Below are positions 50,826-62,543 of a stretch of DNA of 64,000 nt, one piece after another. The stretch lies in NCBI RefSeq assembly GCF_016817355.1, contig NZ_JADOTT010000002.1, forward strand, positions 400,763-464,762. Reading direction: 5' to 3'. A model generated the notes under the pieces. The model made no database searches. It was not told the DNA's origin and was given only the letters and a program-made list of their open reading frames with translations. The DNA is from Maricaulis parjimensis (GTDB lineage Bacteria > Pseudomonadota > Alphaproteobacteria > Caulobacterales > Maricaulaceae). Made by a program: the position numbers and the translations under genes. Position 1 is the stretch's first letter, and each line of letters begins with the position of its first letter.

Positions 50826-52028
50826 ATGATCGCGGCCAATGCCGTGATCATTGCCGGTTGTGTGCTGGCCGGGATCATCCTGGCCAGCCGTCAGGTCGCG
50901 GAAAACCGTCTCTGGCGCGCCACCATCACGCCGCTTGCCTCGATCATCGGATCGGGCTTTCTCATTCTCGCGCCTGTCCTCCAATCCTCCTATGGCGTCT
51001 GGGGGCCGGCCGTCATGGCAGCCCTTGTCGCGACAGCCTGGATGTTCGGGGCGGCGGTGAGGCGTAATATCCGTGTGCGCGGAGAGGGACAGGACAAGCG
51101 GCCCGTCTGGGATGGACGTCTGGACCGGTTGGCCTCCTGGCTGCTGGCCTTCGCCTATATCATTTCGGTCGCCTATTATCTCAACCTGTTCGGCGCGTTC
51201 GGCGTCAGCCTGACCGATGTTGCCGACCAGGCCCATGGCCGGCTTCTGACAAGCGCGGCTTTCCTCCTCATCCTGCTGACCGGCTGGACGCGCGGCTTTT
51301 CCGCGCTGGAGCATGTCGAGCAGATCTTCGTCAGTGTGAAACTGGCGGTGATTACCGGTCTGCTGGCCGGGCTGTGCCTGTTTGCCTGGGGCGAATACCA
51401 GGCTGGCGGCGTGGTGCTGGAAGCGCCGTCCGTCACCGGCTGGACGGCCGTGACGCTGGCTTTCGGCCTCATTGTCACCGTGCAGGGGTTCGAGACTTCG
51501 CGTTATCTCGGTGACACCTACAGCCCGGTTGAACGCATCCACACCATGCGCTGGGCGCAATACATCTCGGCCGTGATCTATCTGGGCTATATCGGCCTGG
51601 TCGCGATCAGCTTTGACGGCGAGGGCATGCCCACCGGCGAGACCGCCATCGTCGACATGATGCGCGTTGTGGCGCCCATCCTGCCGGTGCTTCTGGTCGG
51701 CGCGGCGCTCAGCTCCCAGCTCAGCGCGGCCGTGGCCGACACGGCCGGAACGGGCGGCCTGTTCGTGGAGCTTTCCGGTGACCGCCTGCCCCTGCGCCTG
51801 GCCTATCTCATCCTGGTTCTGGCCGGGCTCGGCCTGACTTGGTTTGCCAATCTCTATGAGATCATCGCCTACGCCTCGCGCGCCTTTGCCGCCTATTACG
51901 CCGTCCAATCCCTGATCGCCGCGCGTTCCGCCTGGCGGGAGAATGCCTGGACGAAGGTCGGGGCCTATGGCGCGCTGACCGTGCTGGGCGTGGCGATTTC
52001 TGTTTTTGGGACGCCGGCGGAGGGTTAG
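50826..52028 (+). CDS. Polytopic membrane protein, APC-superfamily-like
   Basis: A 400-residue protein with about ten to eleven hydrophobic helices. The N-terminus (ANAVIIAGCVLAGIILASRQ) and the Gly-rich breaks GSGFLILAPVLQSSYG (about 43-58) and GFETSRYLGDTYSPVERI (about 219-236) resemble APC/LeuT-fold transporters with unwound helices. No exact family is recognised. It begins 4 bases after purA. The transported compound is unknown; the neighbour suggests a nucleobase or amino acid but this is only context. Confidence 0.78.
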   Translation: MIAANAVIIAGCVLAGIILASRQVAENRLWRATITPLASIIGSGFLILAPVLQSSYGVWGPAVMAALVATAWMFGAAVRRNIRVRGEGQDKRPVWDGRLDRLASWLLAFAYIISVAYYLNLFGAFGVSLTDVADQAHGRLLTSAAFLLILLTGWTRGFSALEHVEQIFVSVKLAVITGLLAGLCLFAWGEYQAGGVVLEAPSVTGWTAVTLAFGLIVTVQGFETSRYLGDTYSPVERIHTMRWAQYISAVIYLGYIGLVAISFDGEGMPTGETAIVDMMRVVAPILPVLLVGAALSSQLSAAVADTAGTGGLFVELSGDRLPLRLAYLILVLAGLGLTWFANLYEIIAYASRAFAAYYAVQSLIAARSAWRENAWTKVGAYGALTVLGVAISVFGTPAEG

Positions 52029-52038
52029 CCTGCAGGCC

Positions 52039-52476
52039 TCAGTCCGCTGCGCCTTCGATCACTTCAAGATAGGTGGCATTGGACCGGTATTCGTCGATCC
52101 AGCAGCGCGCGTCGGCCACACCGGGTGGTGTGGGGAAAGCATCCGCCGAACCGCCCAGATCGAATCGTTGTCCGGTTTCATATTCGGGCCAGGACGGGCA
52201 GGCCGTGCGGTATTGCGCCCAGTAGAAGGCGATGATGCCGGGCTCGGCCTGCCAGCTGCCGGACCAGAGGGCTTCGCACGTCGTGCCGCCGGAGGCCGTG
52301 ATCTGGCCATCGGCCGTGAAGGTGAGCTGGCAGGTGCCGGCATTGCCATCCATCTCGAGAATTTCGCCGGATGGCAGGCGTTGGTCGTCAGCCAGAGCTA
52401 CCGGCGCGGCCAGGCCCAGGCCCGTGGCCAGAGCTGTCGCCAAGACTGCGGTCCGAGCGATGCGATCAAATGCCAT
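52039..52476 (-). CDS. Exported protein of unknown function
   Basis: A 145-residue protein with a signal peptide (MAFDRIARTAVLATALATGLG, ending near VALADD). The mature part is acidic and has four Cys (GTCQLTF, GTTCEALW, TACPSWP, ARCWIDE), likely disulfide-bonded in the periplasm. A Trp-rich stretch (SGSWQAEPGIIAFYW) may form a beta-barrel core. No family match. It is convergent with the transporter gene. Confidence 0.72.
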   Translation of the reverse strand: MAFDRIARTAVLATALATGLGLAAPVALADDQRLPSGEILEMDGNAGTCQLTFTADGQITASGGTTCEALWSGSWQAEPGIIAFYWAQYRTACPSWPEYETGQRFDLGGSADAFPTPPGVADARCWIDEYRSNATYLEVIEGAAD

Positions 52477-52614
52477 GATGGTCTCCCCTCAATCCGGTCC
52501 AGTGCGGATACGCCCGCCAGACTGGCAGGGAAGGATTAAAGCGGCGTAGTCGGTCGCGTGGAGTTTTGAAGTGAGCGTCAAGACAAGACCATAATTCTGA
52601 GCTATCCTTGGACC

Positions 52615-52971
52615 ATGTCGAATTATTCGCCTTTCCAGCCGCGTACCCAGCAACAGCGTCCTCTGACCAAGAAGGAAGCGCTGGACGAGCATGCCGAGTT
52701 CATGAAGAAGCAGCGCGACGCGATCGCCGGCATCGAAGCGGACATGCGTAAGCCCGATCCGCAGGATGAGGAAGCGCGCGAGCTTCTCGGTCTTCCGGAA
52801 GATGAGCGGGATGCCGTGCTGAAGGCGCGGGAAGAGGCGGCTCGCCAGATCGCCCTCGATACGGAAGATGTCAGCCAGCTTCTCGATGTTGCCGCTTTGA
52901 AAGCCCGGGTCAAAATTCTTGACGCTGAGGAATTTCGGGCCCGCAAGAAGGCTCGGCGGTCCAAGAAATAG
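52615..52971 (+). CDS. Small helical, charged protein of unknown function
   Basis: A 118-residue cytosolic protein, mostly charged helix (KKEALDEHAEFMKKQRDAI at about 19-37, DEEARELLGLPEDERDAV), with a Lys/Arg tail. No motif or signal peptide. The frame has a normal coding pattern. It is convergent with the KAP NTPase gene, with five bases between the stops. Confidence 0.72.
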   Translation: MSNYSPFQPRTQQQRPLTKKEALDEHAEFMKKQRDAIAGIEADMRKPDPQDEEARELLGLPEDERDAVLKAREEAARQIALDTEDVSQLLDVAALKARVKILDAEEFRARKKARRSKK

Positions 52972-52976
52972 GCAGC

Positions 52977-54458
52977 CTATTGGCGCATGGCAGTTGTGAT
53001 CAGGCGGTCCAACTGGTCGACCGCGTCCGGGTCATCGGCATCCATGATCGACAGCAGCAAGTCTCCGGCCGGGGTATTGGCCAGCCGTTTGGCCATTTTC
53101 AAGGATGACGCCCCCAGGTTTGTCGGAGCCACATCTTCACCGATCAGGACCATGCGGACGTCGTCAATTGTGTTTTCGAAAGTCTGGGCAAGGTCGTCAC
53201 CGATCAGAGTGGATAATGTGCTGAGCAGATTGGTGAGCAGGAAATAGACAGACTTGCGTTGCGTCTTGCCTGAATTCGCCAGCATGCCCAGCCAGAATTC
53301 GGAATAGTTCTCGGAGATCACGAATTCCGCGAAACGCGGCAGCAGCTCGTCGGAATAGAAAGTGTCATCCATGCCCATTTCGTGGGCGAGGGCGAGCTCG
53401 TAATAGAGCCAGCGGGCCACGCGTTTGAGACGCCGAAGATTGACGTCGGTGCATTCATAGACCGCCCTGAAATCGTCCCAGCCTATCGGCGGAGCCGGAT
53501 GAACCGCGATTTCCAGCTGGTCCCAGAAGTCCGTGCGCGCCTGATCGATGATGCCGTTTTCCAGCAGGTCCGCCCCGTCATCCAGGTCGAATGTGTAGAG
53601 GAAGAATTTCTCGAGATAATTCTTGGCCATCGCCTTGGCCTGCAGGACCGGGTCGCGATAGCTGGCCTGAACCAGGGCGAAATACTGTTCCGCGACCGCC
53701 AGCGTGACCTGTTCGCGGTCCAGGGCGAGGACATAGGTCACGCCATCCACCCAGAGAAAATTCTTCATGGATTCCAGCATGCGCTGGACCTGGGCGGCGG
53801 AGCAGCGGTCCAAATCGTCGATGAAAATGCAGACCGGGCGATTGGCCGAACCCGAGAGACGTCCGGAGCCCGCCAGCCGGATCAATTCCTTGAAGTCATT
53901 CCGGAAGGCTTCGTTTTCGCTGGAGGGATAGCTGAAGCGGCTGCTTTCATCCTCATAGAAGGAGAGAAAGTCTTCGCCGATGGACTCAATATCCTCGCCC
54001 TTCAGACCGACCCGTTCGGCGAGGAAGCTGGCGGCTGTCCTTGCGCTCGCCTTGGCTACGCGGCCGATCAGTTTCATGCCGGTCTTGATGGCCGCCTGCT
54101 TCGTCTTTTCACCACGCACCTGGCTGGTGACGCGGGCCGTCAGCTCGGTGAGCAGCGGCACGATCAGGTTTTCCTCGCGCTCATAGCGCCAGGGTTCGAA
54201 CCAGAGCGTGAAGGCCTCGGCGCCTCCGCTGGCCCGATCGGCCCCGAAGGCGTTCTCGACATGTTTGAGCAGGGTGGTCTTGCCGGATCCCCACGGTCCG
54301 TAGACCGCCATGGTGACCGGACCTTCCGAATTGGCCTGGTCGGCATGGCTGCCGCCGGCCTGATAGCGGCTGGTGGCACTGGACAGGGCGCGGGCAATCC
54401 GGCCGGTCACCGAATTCAGGTCAGGCGCAACCGGTTCGTCCCACAAGAACTCCGCCAT
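52977..54458 (-). CDS. KAP family P-loop NTPase
   Basis: A 493-residue protein. Walker A is GPWGSGKTTLL (about 49-59) and Walker B is ICIFIDDLDRC (about 206-216), the KAP family hallmark, followed by VTYVLALDREQVTLAVAEQYF. The usual KAP insertion between A and B lacks a clear transmembrane helix and instead has an amphipathic segment. KAP NTPases occur in some phage-defence and polarity systems, but most have no known role. No adjacent effector gene was recognised. It is a single gene with gaps of five bases (3') and about 75 bases (5'). Confidence 0.9.
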   Translation of the reverse strand: MAEFLWDEPVAPDLNSVTGRIARALSSATSRYQAGGSHADQANSEGPVTMAVYGPWGSGKTTLLKHVENAFGADRASGGAEAFTLWFEPWRYEREENLIVPLLTELTARVTSQVRGEKTKQAAIKTGMKLIGRVAKASARTAASFLAERVGLKGEDIESIGEDFLSFYEDESSRFSYPSSENEAFRNDFKELIRLAGSGRLSGSANRPVCIFIDDLDRCSAAQVQRMLESMKNFLWVDGVTYVLALDREQVTLAVAEQYFALVQASYRDPVLQAKAMAKNYLEKFFLYTFDLDDGADLLENGIIDQARTDFWDQLEIAVHPAPPIGWDDFRAVYECTDVNLRRLKRVARWLYYELALAHEMGMDDTFYSDELLPRFAEFVISENYSEFWLGMLANSGKTQRKSVYFLLTNLLSTLSTLIGDDLAQTFENTIDDVRMVLIGEDVAPTNLGASSLKMAKRLANTPAGDLLLSIMDADDPDAVDQLDRLITTAMRQ

Positions 54459-54533
54459 GCCTGCCCCGCTTCTTTCTGCCGATAAGGACCGGCAGTTTAA
54501 AGTTGCGGTTTGGGCAAGGCAATCGGATCAGGA

Positions 54534-55640
54534 TCAGGCGGTGGCAGGTCGGGCTGTCGCCGTGCGCGCCTTGCGCGGGAAGAGTTTCGACTTCAGCGCC
54601 AGGGACGGGCTTTCCACTAGAACGCGCATCAGCCAGGCGACCGGCAGGACGGCGAGGAACATGGCGATGGCCAGCACGGTCGTATTCATGGCCGGGAAGG
54701 AGACCATCAGCATCTGACCCAGCGGCCAGTGCATGATGTAGATGCCGTAGGAGATATCCTCGACATTGCGCACGGCTTCACCGGTGCGGCCGGGAATGTT
54801 CCGGTGGCCCATCCAGATGAAGAGGGCAGCCAGGAAGACATCCTTCATGATGCCGCCGATCGCCAGGTGCGAGGAGGCCAGGGCTGCCGCCAGGGTGAGG
54901 GCGATCAGGGCCGGCGTCAGGCGCAGATGCTCGCGGCCGGCCTGGAAGGCGGCGCCGATCATGAAGGCCGGGGCAAAGCGCGACAGGGTGTGGATCGTGT
55001 CATCCCCGGGACCGGAATAGCCGTACTGGATGACCAAGGCTCCACCAATACAGGCTGCCAGCGACCAGAACAGGACCAGGAGTTTGTGCTTGTACAGGCC
55101 CAGGGCGAGCAGGAGGCCGACACCCAGATAGGCCATCAGCTCGAACCGGATCGTCCACAGCGGCGCATTGGCGCGATAGGCGGTGGGCAGGCCCTCGAAG
55201 GCACCCGGCAGCCCGGCCAGCGGATCGGCCTGGCTGAGCAGTTTGAGCGGGAAGAGCCAGGTTTCGCGATGCGTCCAGTATTCCGCCGGGCTCAATGTCG
55301 TGAAGAACATGGTCGCGATCATCACGACCAGAACCGAGGCGATCAGGCCGGGATAGATGCGGAAAATGCGTGAAGCGGCATAGCCGGTCAGGCTGGTGGA
55401 TTTCATCGCCGAGGCGGTGATCATGTAGCCGGACAGGATGAAGAAACCGTCCAGGGCGCAATTCACCAGGAAGTCGGCCGTGACCTGCCAGGCCCCGACA
55501 TAGGGCAGGCCCTGGGGGATGATGAGGGCGTGGGCATAGAGCACCATCAGCGCAAACAGGATGCGCATGGCGGTGAAATTGTTCGACTTGTCTTCCAGAC
55601 GGCCCATCCCGTCCCGCAGCCAGAAATCACGCACTGTCAT
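54534..55640 (-). CDS. Acyltransferase 3 (OafA/NodX-like) membrane protein
   Basis: A 368-residue inner-membrane protein with about ten helices. The N-terminal motif NNFTAMRILFALMVLYAHA (about 20-38), with the conserved His, and ALDGFFILSGYMITASAMK (about 65-83) define acyltransferase 3. Such enzymes transfer acetyl or other acyl groups to surface sugars. The ATG at 55640 follows AGGAGG at a proper distance; the preceding GTG is too close. It diverges from the dipeptidase gene and probably modifies O-antigen or capsule. Confidence 0.93.
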   Translation of the reverse strand: MTVRDFWLRDGMGRLEDKSNNFTAMRILFALMVLYAHALIIPQGLPYVGAWQVTADFLVNCALDGFFILSGYMITASAMKSTSLTGYAASRIFRIYPGLIASVLVVMIATMFFTTLSPAEYWTHRETWLFPLKLLSQADPLAGLPGAFEGLPTAYRANAPLWTIRFELMAYLGVGLLLALGLYKHKLLVLFWSLAACIGGALVIQYGYSGPGDDTIHTLSRFAPAFMIGAAFQAGREHLRLTPALIALTLAAALASSHLAIGGIMKDVFLAALFIWMGHRNIPGRTGEAVRNVEDISYGIYIMHWPLGQMLMVSFPAMNTTVLAIAMFLAVLPVAWLMRVLVESPSLALKSKLFPRKARTATARPATA

Positions 55641-55861
55641 CACTCGTCCTCCTCGGATCAGCCGGAGAGGCGCAAGTTTCGTGCGGGTTCGAGAGATTAA
55701 TGAAACCCTAATGAAATCCGTAGGATCGGAGGTTTTGGCTTAAATTTCTGGCAGGGGCTTCCCGGAATGAGGCAGATTTCCGTACCGTTCCGGGACGGCG
55801 GACTGCCTTGTTTCTCAAGGTGTTGCGGCTAAGGTTAAGTCTGATTTTTTTGGGGGAAGTC

Positions 55862-57130
55862 ATGTCCAAGCGTTTCGCATCCGTGTCCGTTGCCGCTCTT
55901 CTTGTGGCCCTGTCCGCCTGTTCCGCGCCCGAGGAGGCGGCGGTTGAAACGCCGGTGGCAGAGGACAATGCGGTGATGGGGACGGATGCTCGCGACATTC
56001 ACTTCGCGACTTTCACCCTGGATACGCATGTCGATATCGGGGCGGATTACGGCACGCCGGCCCTGGATCCGGGCGAGCATACCCATGCCCAAGTCGATCT
56101 GCCGAAAATGGTCGAGGGCGGGCTCGATGCGGCTTTCTTCATTGTCTATGTCCGCCAGGGCGAGACGACACCGGAGGGCTATGTCGAGGCGCGGGCCGCG
56201 GCCGAGGAGAAATATGCCGGTATTAGCCGGATGCTGGCCAATGATCCGGACCGGATTGCCCTGGCCACTTCATCGGATGAGGTGGAGGAGATCGCTGCGT
56301 CGGGACGCCTGGTGGCGCTGATCGGGATGGAGAATGCCTATCCGCTCGGCGACAGTGTCGATGACGTGCCGATGTGGGCGGAGCGCGGTGTGCGCTACAT
56401 GTCCATTACGCATTTCGGCAATAACCAGTTTGGCGGTTCATCCAATCCGAACACGGCCGCCGGTGAACCCGAAGAAGACCCGGGACTGAGTGATCTGGGG
56501 CGCGAACTGGTATCAGCGCTGAACGATAACGGCATCATCATTGATGTCTCGCACGTCGGTAAGACGACCATGATGGAGGCCATCGCCCTGTCCCGGGCAC
56601 CGGTGATCGCCTCGCATTCGGGCGCGCGCGGTGTCTATGACCATGCCCGCAATCTGGATGATGAACAGTTGCGCGCGATCCGGGATAATGGCGGCGTCGC
56701 ACAGATGGTCGCCTTCCGCCGCTATATCGGCGCGATGCCGGACGAGGTGCTCGCCGGCCAGCAGGCCCTGGCGGCGGAGCTGGGACTGGATACGCCGGAG
56801 GGCCGGGAAGCGGCGACGCCGGAGATCTTTGCGGACTATCAGGCCGGCATGGCGGACCTGCGGGCGCAGTATGGCGATGTCGATATCGCGGTGCTGGCCG
56901 ACCATATCGATCATGCGGTCGAAGTGGCCGGGATCGAACATGTCGGTATCGCCTCGGACTTTGATGGCGGTGGCGGTGTCGGTGGCTGGGAAGACGCCAG
57001 CGAGACGCCGGCCGTGACGGCGGAACTTCTGGCGCGCGGCTATACGCCGGAGCAGATCGAGATGCTGTGGTCGGGCAATGTCCTGCGTGTCCTGCGCGAG
57101 GTGCGGGCCGCGGCCAGCTCCGGCGGGTAG
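55862..57130 (+). CDS. M19 membrane dipeptidase lipoprotein
   Basis: A 422-residue zinc dipeptidase of the renal-dipeptidase family. A lipoprotein signal (MSKRFASVSVAALLVALSAC) gives a lipobox LSAC with Cys at residue 20. The metal site DTHVD (about 54-58), DVSHVGKTTMMEAI (about 233-246), ASHSGARGVYDHARN (about 254-268) and GIASDFDGGGG (about 361-371) are all present. These hydrolyse dipeptides, including D-amino acid forms. The ATG at 55862 follows TGGGGGAAGTC; the upstream in-frame part does not resemble an export signal. Confidence 0.93.
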   Translation: MSKRFASVSVAALLVALSACSAPEEAAVETPVAEDNAVMGTDARDIHFATFTLDTHVDIGADYGTPALDPGEHTHAQVDLPKMVEGGLDAAFFIVYVRQGETTPEGYVEARAAAEEKYAGISRMLANDPDRIALATSSDEVEEIAASGRLVALIGMENAYPLGDSVDDVPMWAERGVRYMSITHFGNNQFGGSSNPNTAAGEPEEDPGLSDLGRELVSALNDNGIIIDVSHVGKTTMMEAIALSRAPVIASHSGARGVYDHARNLDDEQLRAIRDNGGVAQMVAFRRYIGAMPDEVLAGQQALAAELGLDTPEGREAATPEIFADYQAGMADLRAQYGDVDIAVLADHIDHAVEVAGIEHVGIASDFDGGGGVGGWEDASETPAVTAELLARGYTPEQIEMLWSGNVLRVLREVRAAASSGG

Positions 57131-57269
57131 GGCAGGGCGTTTACGGTTAATCAAGTCTTTCCGTAAGGCGTCGATAACCATTTGAATTTGCGGCAAAATT
57201 GCGGCCGGACCTTGATGGCGGTTTAAAACCTGACGCGCACACTCTCCTCATCGAACGAGGAGAGGCGAC

Positions 57270-57806
57270 ATGTTTCGCAAGCCCAAGACTGCCCTTTTCA
57301 TGATTGCCATCGCCTGGGGGCTTGGCGCTGCGCTGATCGGTGCCGCCTCCGCCTCGGCCCAGAGCCGCGACTGCCAGCGCTATGAGGCCGAGCGCGCGCA
57401 ATATGTCGCCGCCGCGATCAACGGGATTTCCCCGCATGTCCAGGCCATGGCCAGCCAGCGCGGCATCGCGCCGGAAGTGGCCACCTTCTACTGGGCGGGC
57501 GCCCTGATCCAGGCCAATGATACGGGCAGCCGCAATACGCTGGCGGATCTGACCCTGGCCTCGAGCACCTGGCCGGGCCAGAGCGGGCGGGCCTATGAGG
57601 CGCTGGAACGCATGTATGCCGAACACCGCAATCTGCGCGCCGGCTTCCTGGCCGGGCTGGCCCTGTCCGGTCAGGACGGCAATGCCGACCCGATCCGGGC
57701 CCGGGCCTATCTGGCCGAGATTGCCCGCGAAGGGCGGCCGGAAGCCCAGGCCTTCCTGGCCCTGTTCGATGCCTGCCATGGCAGCCGCCGCATGGCGATG
57801 AACTGA
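57270..57806 (+). CDS. Exported Sel1-like protein of unknown function
   Basis: A 178-residue protein with a signal peptide (MFRKPKTALFMIAIAWGLGA, ending near SASA). The mature part is helical and Ala-rich, with a helix pair pattern (AYEALERMYAEHRNLRAGFL, ARAYLAEIAREGRPEAQAFL) reminiscent of Sel1/TPR repeats. No motif is recognised. A strong terminator follows. The start follows GAGGAGAGGCGAC. Confidence 0.75.
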   Translation: MFRKPKTALFMIAIAWGLGAALIGAASASAQSRDCQRYEAERAQYVAAAINGISPHVQAMASQRGIAPEVATFYWAGALIQANDTGSRNTLADLTLASSTWPGQSGRAYEALERMYAEHRNLRAGFLAGLALSGQDGNADPIRARAYLAEIAREGRPEAQAFLALFDACHGSRRMAMN

Positions 57807-57841
57807 TCGCTTAATCCGGTTCTCCCTCGCCGGATGAAGAC

Positions 57842-57873
57842 GGGCCGGACCCCTTGGCGGGGCCCGGCCTTTT
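57842..57873 (+). terminator. Terminator after the Sel1-like gene
   Basis: GGGCCGGACCCC pairs with GGGGCCCGGCC around TTGGC, with a one-base bulge, followed by TTTT. It can also serve the convergent gene at 57880-58440. Confidence 0.75.
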
Positions 57874-57879
57874 CATGTG

Positions 57880-58440
57880 TCAGTCACCGGTGCACCGCGC
57901 AAAGCCCCGCAGGACCGTGCCGTCGGGCAGCTCGCCGTCTTCAACCAGGATATCGGTGCCGGCGCGAGGCCGGTTCTCGCTATAGCGGACATCCTCCAGC
58001 CAGAGCTGGTCTTGGGCATCCAGCCGCATGCGGAACTGGTAGTGCCCGCGCAACTGGCCGTCCGAGATGCCGTCGATCTCCCGGCCCACCGTGTTCAGCC
58101 AGCCGCCGTCCAGCGTCACGATCTGCGCGCCCTGCGCATCGGGCAGGGCCAGGTGAGGGAGGCCGGCGACCACGAACTCGCTGGTGATGTTGGGCGCCAG
58201 GTAGAAGCCGAATTCGCCGATATTGTCGGAGCGGTCATGCGGCGGGCGCGGCAGGATGCGGATATCCAGCGCGCGCGGAATGCCGGCCGTGTGGCAGCCG
58301 GAATGTCCGCTCGCCTGCAGCTCGGCCCAGCGCCCATTGAGCACAGTGTGGTCCGGTGCGGGTTCCGGCGCTGGCTCCGGCTTGGCCGGTTCGGCCTGGA
58401 TCAGGGCGAGGCCGGCGAGAAAATGGATCAGCATGCGCAT
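57880..58440 (-). CDS. Exported protein of unknown function
   Basis: A 186-residue protein with a short hydrophobic N-terminus (MRMLIHFLAGLALIQA) and a Pro/Glu-rich linker (EPAKPEPAPEPAP). The mature part is beta-rich, with two Cys (SGCHTAG and ARCTGD) near the ends that may pair. No family is recognised. It diverges from the riboswitch-thiC locus. Confidence 0.7.
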   Translation of the reverse strand: MRMLIHFLAGLALIQAEPAKPEPAPEPAPDHTVLNGRWAELQASGHSGCHTAGIPRALDIRILPRPPHDRSDNIGEFGFYLAPNITSEFVVAGLPHLALPDAQGAQIVTLDGGWLNTVGREIDGISDGQLRGHYQFRMRLDAQDQLWLEDVRYSENRPRAGTDILVEDGELPDGTVLRGFARCTGD

Positions 58441-58551
58441 TCCTCCCAGGCTGGACCCTGAAACGTCCGGATTGAACCGGGAATGAATACAGCGCGACGG
58501 GCGCCCCGGCTTGCCAAATCAGTGCGCGCCGTCCACGCTGCGCGCCAACAG

Positions 58552-58636
58552 TTCCAAGGGGTGTCCCGCTGATGTTGTGGCGGGGCTGAGACTTCACCCT
58601 TAGGACCGGATCCGGGTCATGCCGGCGTCGGGATGG
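58552..58636 (+). ncRNA. TPP riboswitch (THI element)
   Basis: The segment contains the thiamine pyrophosphate riboswitch core in order: AAGGGGTGTCCCG, then GGGGCTGAGACTTCACCCTT (58581-58601, sensor helix J2-3 region), ACCGGATCCGGGTCATGCCGGC (the pyrophosphate-sensing helix) and GGGAT closing the first helix. The order and conserved GCTGAGA and ATGCC blocks match the known THI-box. It is on the plus strand, 100 bases before an MBL-fold gene and thiC. The downstream GTCCGT-CCGA-ACGGAG hairpin overlaps the MBL ribosome site, which suggests translational control. Confidence 0.93.
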
Positions 58637-58706
58637 AGCAGGCAATCGGCCCCGCTTTCCAGGGTCAGCCAGGGGGCACGCCCTCAACTCCGCAACCTCG
58701 CTGCCG

Positions 58707-58724
58707 GTCCGTCCGAACGGAGAG
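58707..58724 (+). promoter_or_regulatory. Hairpin overlapping the ribosome-binding site downstream of the TPP riboswitch
   Basis: TCCGT-CCGA-ACGGA pairs a short stem that contains the GGAG of the MBL gene ribosome site, 10 bases before its ATG. Such a stem could be exposed or hidden by the riboswitch. It is a plausible expression platform, inferred from position only. Confidence 0.4.
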
Positions 58725-58736
58725 AGCGACGTCGCC

Positions 58737-61479
<2,743 letters not shown>

Positions 61480-61484
61480 GACGG

Positions 61485-61505
61485 GGGCGGGCTACGCGCC
61501 CTTTT
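61485..61505 (+). terminator. Terminator after thiC
   Basis: GGGCG-GGCTACG-CGCCC with TTTT directly after makes a five-base stem, six bases past the thiC stop. The stem is short, but position and T-run support it. Confidence 0.55.
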
Positions 61506-61538
61506 CAAAACGACCCAATTAATCTCAAATCCGTTCCA

Positions 61539-62543
61539 TCAGTTGCTCGAAAATCGGATCCCTACCAATGAAAGGGAAATTCTTTCCACATAATCATAAA
61601 GTGCGGATATAATATCCTCGTTGTCATCAAAGTCTTCAATTACTAAACCTTGAGACCCGGCGTGAGCTATGCTGCAACGGATTTGGTATATAATCCAAGC
61701 GCCGCGCCATGCATTTTCTTCCATTCCCGAGATTTTTTCTGAATTATCTTTAGAGAACAATTTAGATATTTCCTTAGCGAAAGTATTTTCTTTAATTTTT
61801 CCCTTCTTCAAATTGTCAAAGTCTCTAGCAAGAAGATTCAATAGGCTAGAGTCTCCATTGTCCACAATGAGTGAGGCGAGTTGCGCGCGCTCTTTTGAAA
61901 TAGATTGTAGCGCTTTCTCAAGGCAGGCTCGAGGGTTTTTTGAGAAATCTCGATTGACGACAGACAGTATAGAATCCAAAAAACCACTTTCTAATGACCT
62001 GTATAACTCCAAAAAACCGTACTTTGTTCCATAGAATTGATACGACTGAGCTATAAGTCTGTTGGAGCGTTCCGCATATATAGACTCTTCGTCTGTGAGT
62101 ATGGATGTTTTGTTTTTGTGAAATGCCGTCTGGGATCGGCACTTATTGGCGGCTTCTAGTACTTCAAAAATTGAGTGTTGCTTTAAAGTTTTTTCGTAAA
62201 AATGAAAATGAACGTCACTAGAGCTTTCGAGATCGGATTGTCCAAACAAGATGAACTTACACAGCGCGGGTTCTAACGCCGTAGGTATGCTCTCCTCGTT
62301 CGCAACGATGGTTCCAAATGACGCAGTCTTCGAGTCGCACACAACTTCATGAAAGTTGGTTCGCGCGTTTGCCTGGGCCGGAGTGAAGTCCAGATCATTT
62401 TCATTGTCGGCGGCGGCTAAGAGGTTTGATGCGCTGACGGGGATGTCAACAAAGTAGAATTGTGCATCGGTTTCCGATGCAGCCCTTACCGCTTCAAGTG
62501 TGGCGACGTTGCCATCGCTGTCTGAAAACTTATCAATTTTCAT
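61539..62543 (-). CDS. HEPN-like protein, second gene of AT-rich pair
   Basis: A 334-residue protein in DNA much poorer in G+C than the rest (the 60 bases from 61741 contain 13 G or C). Residues about 1-120 form an unclassified alpha/beta part, and the C-terminal half is helical. It ends with the segment WIIYQIRCSIAHAGSQG (about 291-307), whose R-C-S-I-A-H matches the R-x4-H motif of HEPN-domain RNases and toxins. The start codon abuts the stop of the upstream gene, so the pair is one operon. No known family was recognised over the N-terminal part. A role in defence, as a nuclease effector, is inferred. Confidence 0.82.
   Translation of the reverse strand: MKIDKFSDSDGNVATLEAVRAASETDAQFYFVDIPVSASNLLAAADNENDLDFTPAQANARTNFHEVVCDSKTASFGTIVANEESIPTALEPALCKFILFGQSDLESSSDVHFHFYEKTLKQHSIFEVLEAANKCRSQTAFHKNKTSILTDEESIYAERSNRLIAQSYQFYGTKYGFLELYRSLESGFLDSILSVVNRDFSKNPRACLEKALQSISKERAQLASLIVDNGDSSLLNLLARDFDNLKKGKIKENTFAKEISKLFSKDNSEKISGMEENAWRGAWIIYQIRCSIAHAGSQGLVIEDFDDNEDIISALYDYVERISLSLVGIRFSSN

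Noticed and set aside
55697..55711. CtrA-like site TTAA-N7-CTAA between acyltransferase and dipeptidase genes
   Set aside because: One mismatch from the consensus and no supporting GANTC cluster, so it was not listed as a feature.
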